A DNA stretch of 64,000 nt from Alloalcanivorax balearicus MACL04 (GTDB lineage: Bacteria; Pseudomonadota; Gammaproteobacteria; Pseudomonadales; Alcanivoracaceae), in NCBI RefSeq assembly GCF_025532145.1, contig NZ_ARXS01000001.1, forward strand, positions 186,001 to 250,000, read 5' to 3'. The notes below the pieces were generated by a model. The model was not told where the DNA came from and did not search any database. It was given only the letters and a program-made list of their open reading frames with translations. The position numbers were made by a program, and so were the translations under genes. Below, in pieces: positions 43,500-51,826 of this stretch. Numbering within the stretch: position 1 is the first letter of the stretch; each line of letters begins with the position of its first letter.

Positions 43500-44342
43500 A
43501 TGGCCATCTCAATTCTGCCGACGCGCCGTAACCTGCGTTTCAAGCTGGACCCGGCGAAGGCCCTCACCTGGCATCGTGACGGCCTCAATGTCAGTCAGTT
43601 TCTTAACACCATGAGCCTGTTTTTCCCGGTTGGTGAACGCTTTTTCATAGACAGCGTCCGCAATTACCGGGAGCTGGTTCAGGATCCCGAGCTGAAAAAG
43701 GCAGTGACCGCCTTTATCGGCCAGGAAGCCATGCACGGCCGCGAACATGATGAGTACAACGACCATGTGGCCAACGCCGGTGTTCCCCTGAAAGCCCAGG
43801 AGCGGCTGGTCGAAGCGCTGCTTACGCAAATCCAGAAGCGCACGCCTCAGTCCTTCCAGTTGGCCGGCACGGTGGCCCTGGAACACCTTACCGCGATTCT
43901 CGCCGACGGGCTGCTCAGCCTGCCGGAAATCATGGAGGGTGCGGACGACGGCTACAAGGCCATTTGGAATTGGCATGCCCTGGAAGAGACCGAACACAAA
44001 GCGGTGGCTTTTGACGTCTACCAGCTGGCGGTGGGTACCGACGACCGTCTGTCCGCCTACGCCCTGCGGACCTCCACCCTGGTAATCTCCACCGCCGTGT
44101 TCTTTGCCCTGTTCCTGCCGTTCTACGCGCATAACGTACGCGTTACCGGCGGTCTGTTCGACGCCAAGGGCTGGCGCTCGGTGCTGCGTCACAGTCTGGG
44201 CAAGAAAGGCATCTTCCGCTATACCACCAAGGCCTGGCTGGACTGGTTCAAACCGGGTTTCCACCCGTGGGACCACGACAATCGGCAGTATCTGGAGCAG
44301 TTCGAGGAACTGCTCGGTGACGTCCTCACCGACGCCGCCTGA
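43500..44342 (+). CDS. Metal-dependent hydrolase (COG3687 type)
   Basis: A 280-residue predicted di-iron/metal-dependent hydrolase. Ferritin-like ligands are visible: FIGQEAMHGREHDEYN (E-x-x-H), then ALEHLTAILADGLL and WNWHALEETEHKAVAFDVY. The C-terminal part ends in PWDHDNRQYLEQFEELLGD. In hydrocarbon degraders such proteins are common and their activity is undefined. ATG at 43500 is preceded by AGAGG. An intrinsic terminator follows at 44384. Confidence 0.85.
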   Translation: MAISILPTRRNLRFKLDPAKALTWHRDGLNVSQFLNTMSLFFPVGERFFIDSVRNYRELVQDPELKKAVTAFIGQEAMHGREHDEYNDHVANAGVPLKAQERLVEALLTQIQKRTPQSFQLAGTVALEHLTAILADGLLSLPEIMEGADDGYKAIWNWHALEETEHKAVAFDVYQLAVGTDDRLSAYALRTSTLVISTAVFFALFLPFYAHNVRVTGGLFDAKGWRSVLRHSLGKKGIFRYTTKAWLDWFKPGFHPWDHDNRQYLEQFEELLGDVLTDAA

Positions 44343-44383
44343 TCCCATCCCCTTTTGGCCGCCCTAGGGCGGCTCTGCCTTGT

Positions 44384-44407
44384 GCCGGCTCCCCCGCCGG
44401 CTTTTTT
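44384..44407 (+). terminator. Intrinsic terminator after the 43500 gene
   Basis: GCCGGC (44384-44389), loop TCCCCC, GCCGGC (44396-44401), then TTTTTT. It is 41 bp past the stop. Confidence 0.85.
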
Positions 44408-44460
44408 ATGGTTCATCGCGGTTTAGAGGGAAACGGCCTTACCCTCCATCAGGGACAGCA

Positions 44461-44523
44461 GAGCCGTGTTACGCCTTTGCGGGAACGTCGTGAAGCAGGT
44501 TCCGCAAAGGCGTAACACGGCTC
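44461..44523. repeat. Long hairpin H1, 25-26-bp arms
   Basis: GAGCCGTGTTACGCC... (44461-44486) pairs with ...GGCGTAACACGGCTC (44499-44523), with one bulged base and a 12-nt loop. It is the first of three consecutive, sequence-unrelated long hairpins between convergent genes. Confidence 0.85.
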
Positions 44524-44538
44524 CGCTTCGAGGTGCCA

Positions 44539-44637
44539 GACGGCCGTTTCTGGAAAGGGAAAGGATGCCCTGTCCACCACAAGTAAACCAGCCTTCGGGA
44601 TGGAGGGGATCCTCTTCCCTCTCCAGAAAGGTCCGTC
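44539..44637. repeat. Long hairpin H2, imperfect
   Basis: GACGGCCGTTTCTGG (44539-44553) pairs with CCAGAAAGGTCCGTC (44623-44637) with two mismatches. Pairing continues inward, AAAGGGAAAGGAT against ATCCTCTTCCCTCT. The apical part contains AACCAGCCTTCGGGATGG. It is the second of the three hairpins. Confidence 0.65.
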
Positions 44638-44657
44638 GTCGTTGGAGTCCGGAACGC

Positions 44658-44795
44658 GGCGGTTCACTCGAAACGGGTCTGCATGGAGGCCTTACGGGAC
44701 CCTGTTTGACAGGGACGTCAAACCGGGAGCTTACAGGGATGTATTTACAGCGATCCCGGAAGGCTTCCATGCAGACCCGTTTCGAGTGAACCGCC
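44658..44795. repeat. Long hairpin H3, 36-bp arms with one mismatch
   Basis: Positions 44658-44693 (GGCGGTTCACTCGAAACGGG...) and 44760-44795 are reverse complements over 36 bp with one mismatch. The 66-bp loop contains CCCTGTTTGACAGGG, a further small hairpin, and GGGATGTATTTACAGCG, a motif resembling dispersed repeats in marine gammaproteobacteria. No protein frame spans it convincingly. Confidence 0.85.
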
Positions 44796-44852
44796 CCATC
44801 CATGGCGGCCACCCTTCGGGCCGATTCAGGCTGGATTTACATCCGCCCTTGC

Positions 44853-46739
44853 TCAATCCAGACCGAACTGCCGCATTTTCCGGTATAGCGTCGCCCGGGC
44901 GATGCCGAGATCCTTCGCGGCGGCGGAAACATTGCCTTTGTGTCGCGCCAACGCCACCCGCACCGTTTCACATTCGGCACGTTGCAAGGTGCCTGAAGAG
45001 CGTGTTGATAACGGCGCGGACAACGCCTGCAGCGAAGCCGGCAGATGCTCCACCGTCACCGCTCCATTCTCGGATAACGCCACCGCCAACTTCAGGGCCT
45101 GTTGCAGCTCGCGAATATTACCCGGCCAGGAGTGGCCACGCAGGGCCGCCCAGGCTGCCTCGGACAGCACCGGTGGCGCCTCCTCTCCCGCCTCCCTGGC
45201 CAGCAGATGCCGCACCAGATCGTCGAAATCCTGGCGCTGGCGCAGCGGCGGCAGCGGCATCTGCAAACCATTGATGCGATACAACAGGTCTTCACGGAAC
45301 AGCCCTTCCGCCACCCGTTGTTCCAAGTCCCGGTGAGTGGCGCAAATCAATGAGCACTGCACCGCTATACCACGGGTAGCTCCCAACCGGGTGACCTCTC
45401 GTTCCTGCAGTACCCGCAAAAGACGCGCCTGTAATTCCAGCGGCATGTCGCCGATTTCATCCAGAAACAGTGTGCCGCCATCGGCTTGTTCAAATTTACC
45501 GGGCATCCCGCCTTTGCGCGCACCGGTGAAAGCGCCGCCTTCGTAGCCAAACAGCTCGGATTCGATCAGGCCGGCGGGGATCGACGAGCAGTTCACCGCC
45601 ACGAAAGGCCCTTCGGCGCGCGGCCCGGAACGATGCAGCCAGCGCGCCATCACCTCCTTGCCGGTACCGGTCTCACCCCGCAACAAGACCGGCAGATCAT
45701 GGTGAAAAGCCCGCTGGGCCTGGCGCAACAAGCCGGTAACACCGGGATCGCCATGGAACGGCGCTTGTGGATCTTGTTGACGCGCCGGCGGTGAGTCCGG
45801 CGGGGAGAAGCCATTGAATCGGACCGGTCGCCGCCCCTCCAACCGACAGAACAACTGCAGGCCGCCGTGACAGGAAAGTGCCACCGGCATGTCCCTGGCG
45901 GCCCGGACGCGCTCCATGCTCCCCTCGAACAGCGACTCAAAACACAGCCGCCCATCACCGTCACCCACGGGGAGATCGAGCATCTGACGAGCCACCGGGT
46001 TGGCGCCCAGCAGACGGCCGTCACCGTCAAAGTGCAACAGCCCGCGCATCGGCGAATCGGTCAGTTCCGGACGATAATGAAGCGCCAGCCGTAACTCGCC
46101 GCCAATGCGCCGCATCATGCGGTTTTCAATTGCCCGCACGGCGAGCGCCACCGGTTCCAGAATGCCGATGCGGTGGCCGCCATGACGCCGGGAAGCGTCC
46201 AGCACCGCCACCAACTCGCCGTAAGGATCACGAAGCGGCACGGCGGCACAGGCGAACACACGGGCTTCATCGAGGAAATGCTCACTGCCGCATACCACCG
46301 AGGGGCGCCCTTCCGCCAACGCGCATCCCGGACCATTGGTGCCAGCCACGGATTCATTCAAATTGACACCGACGCGCAATGCCGGAGCCAGATCACGACA
46401 AGCCGGGTTATCGTTACCCAGGGCATGAATCACCACGCCGCCGGCCTCGATACAGGCCAGGATCCAGTTGGCGCGCCCCAGTGAATGGAACAAGAGTTCC
46501 ATTTCCGGCGCTACGTCATCCAGCAGCAGATGGTGATGCTCACCAATGCGGCGCACGTCATTACGGGAAACAACATTAAAAATAACCCGGTCCTCGGGGC
46601 ACAAACCGTGGTGGCGCGAGCGCTGCCAGGAGCGCACCACCGAATCGTCCAATAACTGGGGAGGCACATCCCGGCCTTCCTCGAATAATCGTCTGGCTTC
46701 TTGAACGCGGCGATCGAAGTCGAACGGGTTAATTTGCAT
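44853..46739 (-). CDS. Sigma-54-dependent activator (AcoR-type, GAF-AAA-Fis)
   Basis: A 628-residue enhancer-binding protein. An N-terminal GAF-like sensor region (about 60-200, with NESVAGTNGPGCALAEGRPSVV), then AAA+ with Walker A GETGTGKEV, the sigma-54 contact loop GAFTGA intact (EGGAFTGARKGG), Walker B GTLFLDEIGDMPLELQ and a Fis-type HTH at the end (NVSAAAKDLGIARATLYRKMRQFGL). This architecture matches AcoR and the alkane/alcohol regulator BmoR, which respond to small alcohols or acetoin. It is divergent from the alcohol oxidation genes, with a sigma-54 promoter in between. Confidence 0.9.
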   Translation of the reverse strand: MQINPFDFDRRVQEARRLFEEGRDVPPQLLDDSVVRSWQRSRHHGLCPEDRVIFNVVSRNDVRRIGEHHHLLLDDVAPEMELLFHSLGRANWILACIEAGGVVIHALGNDNPACRDLAPALRVGVNLNESVAGTNGPGCALAEGRPSVVCGSEHFLDEARVFACAAVPLRDPYGELVAVLDASRRHGGHRIGILEPVALAVRAIENRMMRRIGGELRLALHYRPELTDSPMRGLLHFDGDGRLLGANPVARQMLDLPVGDGDGRLCFESLFEGSMERVRAARDMPVALSCHGGLQLFCRLEGRRPVRFNGFSPPDSPPARQQDPQAPFHGDPGVTGLLRQAQRAFHHDLPVLLRGETGTGKEVMARWLHRSGPRAEGPFVAVNCSSIPAGLIESELFGYEGGAFTGARKGGMPGKFEQADGGTLFLDEIGDMPLELQARLLRVLQEREVTRLGATRGIAVQCSLICATHRDLEQRVAEGLFREDLLYRINGLQMPLPPLRQRQDFDDLVRHLLAREAGEEAPPVLSEAAWAALRGHSWPGNIRELQQALKLAVALSENGAVTVEHLPASLQALSAPLSTRSSGTLQRAECETVRVALARHKGNVSAAAKDLGIARATLYRKMRQFGLD

Positions 46740-46788
46740 AGCCCTCTCCGGATTCCTGTTTTGTTGTTATACAGCCGGTATTCAGCAC

Positions 46789-46805
46789 TGTCTCAAAACG
46801 ATACA
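46789..46805. promoter_or_regulatory. Candidate enhancer site for the sigma-54 activator
   Basis: TGTCTC-AAAAC-GATACA is an inverted repeat with five of six pairs matched, 97 bp upstream of the -24/-12 promoter. AcoR-type activators bind TGT...ACA repeats at such distances. Confidence 0.5.
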
Positions 46806-46901
46806 CCCGTCTTCCCGGTGACTACCGCCGGGTGCTCTCCATGACACCTCAAATACCTGATAATCCACAATATTTTTTTAATTTTTCCAAAAAAACAAGT
46901 A

Positions 46902-46917
46902 TGGCACGCCCTCTGCA
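46902..46917 (+). promoter_or_regulatory. Sigma-54 promoter of the alcohol oxidation module
   Basis: TGGCACGCCCTCTGCA matches the sigma-54 consensus TGGCACG-N4-TTGCA at 11 of 12 defined positions, with correct GG-to-GC spacing. It lies 107 bp before the 47024 gene. Confidence 0.85.
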
Positions 46918-47023
46918 ATACAACAATGCGGTGACGTTTCGCCGAGGGTACCGGCCCGCATTCGAGGACTTCACTTTTTCCAATACGCTTTCTATCGAAT
47001 AACAGCAACAAGGAACCGATTTC

Positions 47024-47947
47024 ATGAGCGACAAGAAAAACCTGAAAGCCGCTTTGCGAAAACTAAAAATACTGGAAAACAAGGCTGCCTTTTCACTACT
47101 GACCGGCGCACTCTTTACCGTGACCGGGCAAAGCCATGCGGTGGACGTGGACGCCGGCGACTACACCGCCCTGCCCGCGGGCACCAATCTCGCCATGGTC
47201 TACTACCAGTACGCTGATCGGGACCGACTCTACAGCGATGGCGACCGGGTACCGATCGATGCCGGACTCGAATCCCACGTTGGCATTCTGCGCGGCGTTC
47301 ACTTTACCCAAATTGGCGATTACATCGTTGATCCCCAGTTTCTGCTTCCCTTCGGTCATTTGGAAGGCAAGGACGACACCAAATCACTGGGTGACGCCGA
47401 TGGCCTTGGCGATCTGATTCTCGCCGCCACGGTCTGGTTGGTGAACAAACCCGAAACCAACACCTACTTCGGTATTACACCCTTTGTTTATGTGCCTACC
47501 GGCACCTATGATCACGACGATGCGCTTAATCTTGGCGAGAACCGCTGGAAGTTCGCCCTGCAGGCGGGCTACATCACCGGTCTCACCGAGAAGGTGTTCC
47601 TCGACATCGCCGCCGACGTCACCGTGCACGGTAAAAATGACGATTTCGGAGCCAACAAGGACACGCTTAAGCAAGATCCCCTATTCCAGGTACAAACTTT
47701 CCTGCGCTATCAACTGCGTGAAAATCTGGATCTGCGCGCCGGGCTCTCCCATACCTTCGGCGGAGAAACCGAAATCAACGGTACCGACCAGGATGATCGC
47801 GCCAGAACCACCAAGATGACCATCGGCAGCGGCTGGTTCGTCACGCCTTCCGTGCAGTTGCTGGCGAATTATGGGCGTGATCTTTCCGTGGAAAATGGCT
47901 TCAAGGAAAACAATCGTTTCAACCTGAGAATTCTCAAGGCATTCTGA
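47024..47947 (+). CDS. Outer-membrane meta-pathway/SphA-type channel-like protein
   Basis: A 307-residue protein with an export signal (SLLTGALFTVTGQSHA, cleavage near 39) and a beta-barrel pattern of alternating strands ending in aromatic Phe (NRFNLRILKAF), as in outer-membrane proteins. It resembles the phenol_MetA_deg/SphA family found next to alcohol and aromatic oxidation genes. It probably helps hydrophobic substrate entry. The long N-terminal basic segment before the signal core (about 20 residues) is unusual. First gene after the sigma-54 promoter. Confidence 0.8.
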   Translation: MSDKKNLKAALRKLKILENKAAFSLLTGALFTVTGQSHAVDVDAGDYTALPAGTNLAMVYYQYADRDRLYSDGDRVPIDAGLESHVGILRGVHFTQIGDYIVDPQFLLPFGHLEGKDDTKSLGDADGLGDLILAATVWLVNKPETNTYFGITPFVYVPTGTYDHDDALNLGENRWKFALQAGYITGLTEKVFLDIAADVTVHGKNDDFGANKDTLKQDPLFQVQTFLRYQLRENLDLRAGLSHTFGGETEINGTDQDDRARTTKMTIGSGWFVTPSVQLLANYGRDLSVENGFKENNRFNLRILKAF

Positions 47948-47959
47948 TCAGTAGCGTCG

Positions 47960-47977
47960 CCGGTGCCATGGCACCGG
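47960..47977 (+). promoter_or_regulatory. 18-bp perfect palindrome between 47024 gene and ADH
   Basis: CCGGTGCCATGGCACCGG forms an RNA hairpin 13 bp past the first gene's stop. It may protect the upstream message or partially stop transcription into the dehydrogenase gene. No T-run follows. Confidence 0.5.
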
Positions 47978-48022
47978 TGCGTTCACAGGCAGCGTGATAA
48001 AAATGAAAAGGAGCACCTGAAA

Positions 48023-50119
48023 ATGACTTTGATGCTTGCATTTCGCAGGGCGACGATGCCCTCCCTGTTGCTACTGTCCTCCCTGTTCACCGCGGGACCG
48101 GTCATGGCGGACCAGGCCGGACCAGACGAGGCTTCGATACTGGCCAACCGTGACAGCGGCAAGGACTGGCCCAGTCATGGTTTCGACTACGCCGGTACCC
48201 GCTTCAGTCCGCTTACGCAAATCACCGGCAAGAATGTCGACAAGCTCGGCCTTGCCTGGTCCTACGATCTGAAATCCACGCGCGGCATCGAAGCCACGCC
48301 GATCGTGGTGGACGGCACCATGTACGTGACCGCATCCTGGAGCGTGGTGCATGCCCTTGATGCCAAGACCGGCAAGCAACTGTGGAGTTTTGATCCGAAA
48401 GTACCCAGGGAAAAAGCGTACCAGGCCTGTTGCGATGTGGTGAACCGTGGCGTTGCCGTATACAAGGGCAAGGTTTTCGTCGGTTCGCTCGATGGACGCC
48501 TGGTGGCCCTCGACGCCAAAAGCGGTAAAAAGGTCTGGGAAAAAGACACCATCGTTGACCGTTCCCGCCCCTATACCGTTACCGGCGCGCCGCGCGTGTT
48601 CCGCGGCAATGTGATTATCGGCAATGGCGGCGCGGAGTTCGGTGTGCGCGGTTACATCACCGCCTACGACGCCGAGACCGGCAAGCAGAAATGGCGCTGG
48701 TTCACCGTGCCCGGAGACCCCGCCAAGCCGTATGAAAACGACGCCATGGCCAAGGCGGCGAAAACCTGGGATCCCAAGGGCAAGTATTGGGAATCCGGCG
48801 GCGGTGGCACGGTGTGGAATTCCATGGTGTTCGATCCGGAATTGAACCTGATGTACATCGGTACCGGTAACGGTACGCCCTGGGCACACCGCAAGCGCAG
48901 CCCCGCCGGCGGCGACAACCTTTATCTCGCGTCCATCGTGGCGATCAATCCGGAAACCGGCGACTACGTCTGGCACTATCAGGAAACCCCCGGCGATAAC
49001 TGGGATTACACTTCAACCCAGGATCTAATCCTGGCCGACATCAAAATCGACGGCAAACTGCGCAAAGTGATCATGCATGCGCCGAAGAATGGTTTCTTCT
49101 TTGTCGTGGACCGCACCAACGGCAAATTCATATCAGCGCAAAACTTTGTCGATGTGAATTGGGCCACCGGTTATGACAAGGATGGGCGGCCCATCGAGAT
49201 CGCCGAAGCCCGCTCCGAGGATAAACCCTTTGACGCCATCCCCGGCCCCTTCGGCGGACACAACTGGCATTCCATGTCCTACAGTCCGAAAACCGGGCTG
49301 GCTTACTTCCCGGCGCAGAACATTCCTCTCAACCTCATGGAAGACAAGAACTGGACCGAGCACGGCAGCAACAAGCCGGGGCAACCAATGAGCGGTATTG
49401 GCTGGAATACCGGCATGCTGGTCAACGCTCAACCGCCCGCCAGCAAACCCTTCGGTCGTCTGTTGGCCTGGGATCCGGTCAAACAGAAGGAGCGCTGGCG
49501 TTACGAACACGTGGCGCCCTGGAATGGTGGCGCTCTTTCCACCGCCGGCAACCTGGTGTTTCAGGGCACCGCCGACGCGCGCCTGATGGCGTTCGACGCC
49601 GGCAGCGGCGACGTTCTATGGCAATCCCCGATGGGAACCGGCGTGATCGCCGCGCCCATTAGCTATGAAGTGGACGGCGAACAGTACATCACCATCGCCG
49701 CCGGCTGGGGTGGGGTATTCGGCCTGACTCAACGGGCTTCGGAAACGACCACACCGGGTACTGTCTACACCTTCAAGCTGAATGGTAAGGCGGAGATGCC
49801 GGAATTCACGCAGCACCAGCTCGGCAATCTTCTCACCGGCGTGAAGTACGATCCGGCCCTGGTGGAAGAAGGCACCTATCTTTACGTCAGCAACTGCGTG
49901 TTCTGCCATGGCGTTCCCGGTGTCGACAAGGGCGGCAATATTCCCAACCTGGGCTATGTGGACAAAAGCTTCATAGAAAATCTGGACAAGTTTGTTTTCA
50001 ACGGTCCCTTCGTTTCCCGGGGTATGCCGGACTTCACCGGTAAGCTTAGCGCGGAAGACGTGGAGAAGATCAAAGCTTTCATCCAGGGGACCGCGGACGC
50101 GATAAGACCCAAGAAGTAA
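48023..50119 (+). CDS. PQQ-dependent quinohemoprotein alcohol dehydrogenase
   Basis: A 698-residue periplasmic enzyme. Signal peptide about 1-29 (cleavage VMA-D); eight-bladed PQQ propeller (about 35-590) with the vicinal disulfide C136-C137 that stacks on PQQ; and a C-terminal cytochrome c domain with haem site C-V-F-C-H (625-629) and axial Met in RGMPDF. This is a type II quinohemoprotein as in the butanol dehydrogenases BDH/BOH, oxidising primary or secondary alcohols and passing electrons to the respiratory chain. AAGGAG precedes the ATG at 48023. Confidence 0.94.
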   Translation: MTLMLAFRRATMPSLLLLSSLFTAGPVMADQAGPDEASILANRDSGKDWPSHGFDYAGTRFSPLTQITGKNVDKLGLAWSYDLKSTRGIEATPIVVDGTMYVTASWSVVHALDAKTGKQLWSFDPKVPREKAYQACCDVVNRGVAVYKGKVFVGSLDGRLVALDAKSGKKVWEKDTIVDRSRPYTVTGAPRVFRGNVIIGNGGAEFGVRGYITAYDAETGKQKWRWFTVPGDPAKPYENDAMAKAAKTWDPKGKYWESGGGGTVWNSMVFDPELNLMYIGTGNGTPWAHRKRSPAGGDNLYLASIVAINPETGDYVWHYQETPGDNWDYTSTQDLILADIKIDGKLRKVIMHAPKNGFFFVVDRTNGKFISAQNFVDVNWATGYDKDGRPIEIAEARSEDKPFDAIPGPFGGHNWHSMSYSPKTGLAYFPAQNIPLNLMEDKNWTEHGSNKPGQPMSGIGWNTGMLVNAQPPASKPFGRLLAWDPVKQKERWRYEHVAPWNGGALSTAGNLVFQGTADARLMAFDAGSGDVLWQSPMGTGVIAAPISYEVDGEQYITIAAGWGGVFGLTQRASETTTPGTVYTFKLNGKAEMPEFTQHQLGNLLTGVKYDPALVEEGTYLYVSNCVFCHGVPGVDKGGNIPNLGYVDKSFIENLDKFVFNGPFVSRGMPDFTGKLSAEDVEKIKAFIQGTADAIRPKK

Positions 50120-50158
50120 ATCAGCACCACCTTTCCAATCACTCACACAGTAAAACAC

Positions 50159-50177
50159 GGCCCGGTTAAACCGGGCC
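50159..50177 (+). promoter_or_regulatory. Intergenic hairpin before the aldehyde dehydrogenase
   Basis: GGCCCGGTTAAACCGGGCC folds as a 7-bp stem with TTAAA loop between the ADH stop and the next start. It could partially terminate or process the message. Confidence 0.5.
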
Positions 50178-50193
50178 GCGGGGAGCTTTTGCC

Positions 50194-51708
50194 ATGAATA
50201 TGATGACGGAATTCGGCCACACCATTGAAAGCCGCACCCGGACCTTTCTGGAGACCACCCATCACCGCATGCTGATTGGCGATCAGTGGGTGGAGGCCGT
50301 CGACGGGCAGCGCCTGGAGGTGATCAACCCGGCGGATGAAACGGTACTCGGCACGGTACCGGCCGCCCAGAAGGCGGACGTGGACCGCGCGGTGCGCGCC
50401 GCCGGCCAGGCCCTGGAAAACGGCCCGTGGGGGAGAATGCGGCCCTCTGAACGTCAGAATCTGATGCTGAAATTGGCGGATCTGATCGAGCGCGACGCCA
50501 AGGTGCTGGCCGAGATCGAATCCATCGACAACGGCAAGTCCGCGCAGATCGCACAAGCGGTGGACATCACTCTGTGCATTGAATTTTTCCGCTATATGGC
50601 CGGCTGGGCCACCAAGATCGAAGGCGCCTCGCTGGACGTTTCGGTGCCCTTCGCTCCGCCGGAAAGCGAGTTCTTCGCCTATACGCGCCGCGAACCGGTG
50701 GGCGTGGTGGCGGCGGTAGTACCCTGGAACTTCCCGCTGCTGGTCGCAACCTGGAAGCTGGCACCGGCGTTGGCGGCCGGCTGTACCGTGATCCTCAAAC
50801 CGGCCGAACAAACGCCGCTCACCGCACTCTATCTTGGCTCACTGTTGCAGGAGGCCGGTTTCCCCGAAGGCGTGGTGAACATCATTACCGGAGACGGTCC
50901 GGATGCCGGCGCTCCGCTGGTGGCTCATCCGGGGGTCAGCAAGGTGAGTTTCACCGGCTCCACCGAAGTGGGCAAACTGATCGGCCGCGCCGCCATGGAC
51001 AACATGACCCGCGTCACTCTGGAGTTGGGCGGCAAGTCACCGATGATCGTACTGGACGACTGCGATCCCGCCCTGGCCGCTCAGGGTGCCGCCCAGGCGA
51101 TTTTCTTCAACCATGGCCAGGTCTGCTGCGCCGGGTCGCGCCTTTATGTGCACAAGAAGCTGTACGACAACGTGGTGGCGGAACTGGCGGAACTGGCCAA
51201 GGCACTGCCCATGGGGCCGGGTCTGGATCCGCAAACCCATCTGGGGCCCCTGGTCTCCCGTGAACAACTGGACCGGGTGTGCGGCTATATCGATCTGGGC
51301 CGCGAACAGGGCGCGGAGTTGGTGACCGGCGGCGCGCGCGCCAATCGCAGCGGTTACTTTGTCGAGCCTACGGTATTCGCCAGTACCGACGACACACTGC
51401 GTATCGTGCAGGAAGAAATTTTCGGTCCGGTGGTGGTGGCGCTGCCCTATGAGGATCTGGACGACGTGGCCCGCCGCGCCAACGATACTCCCTACGGCCT
51501 TGGCGCCAGCATCTGGTCCAACGATCTGTCACGAGTGCATCGTCTGGTACCGAAAATCAAAGCGGGGACGGTATGGGTCAACTGCCACAACATGCTGGAC
51601 GTGGCGGTACCGTTCGGCGGCTACAAGCTGTCCGGCTTCGGCCGCGACATGGGCCGGCAGTCCCTGGATGCATACCTGGAAACCAAATCCGTTTTCATGG
51701 CGGTGTAA
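50194..51708 (+). CDS. NAD(P)-dependent aldehyde dehydrogenase
   Basis: A 504-residue class 1/2-type aldehyde dehydrogenase. Catalytic C311 lies in NHGQVCCAGSR, general base E277 in VTLELGGKSP, the cofactor fold contains FTGSTEVGKLIG, and the N-P-W-N-F motif is VPWNFPLL (about 176-183). It oxidises the aldehyde made by the upstream alcohol dehydrogenase to the acid. It is cytoplasmic, whereas the alcohol dehydrogenase is periplasmic, so the aldehyde must cross the membrane. Confidence 0.93.
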   Translation: MNMMTEFGHTIESRTRTFLETTHHRMLIGDQWVEAVDGQRLEVINPADETVLGTVPAAQKADVDRAVRAAGQALENGPWGRMRPSERQNLMLKLADLIERDAKVLAEIESIDNGKSAQIAQAVDITLCIEFFRYMAGWATKIEGASLDVSVPFAPPESEFFAYTRREPVGVVAAVVPWNFPLLVATWKLAPALAAGCTVILKPAEQTPLTALYLGSLLQEAGFPEGVVNIITGDGPDAGAPLVAHPGVSKVSFTGSTEVGKLIGRAAMDNMTRVTLELGGKSPMIVLDDCDPALAAQGAAQAIFFNHGQVCCAGSRLYVHKKLYDNVVAELAELAKALPMGPGLDPQTHLGPLVSREQLDRVCGYIDLGREQGAELVTGGARANRSGYFVEPTVFASTDDTLRIVQEEIFGPVVVALPYEDLDDVARRANDTPYGLGASIWSNDLSRVHRLVPKIKAGTVWVNCHNMLDVAVPFGGYKLSGFGRDMGRQSLDAYLETKSVFMAV

Positions 51709-51754
51709 ACCGCCACTGACATGCCATTGAAGACGGCAAAGTCTGGTGCCTTTT

Positions 51755-51789
51755 CCGCCGGCGTCGCGACGTACGCCGGCGGCTTTTTT
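51755..51789 (+). terminator. Intrinsic terminator of the alcohol oxidation module
   Basis: CCGCCGGCGT (51755-51764) and ACGCCGGCGG (51773-51782) form a 10-bp stem with 8-nt loop, followed by C and TTTTTT. Confidence 0.88.
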
Positions 51790-51826
51790 CACAGCCTACG
51801 CACGCTCCCGAATAGCTCGGGGCATC

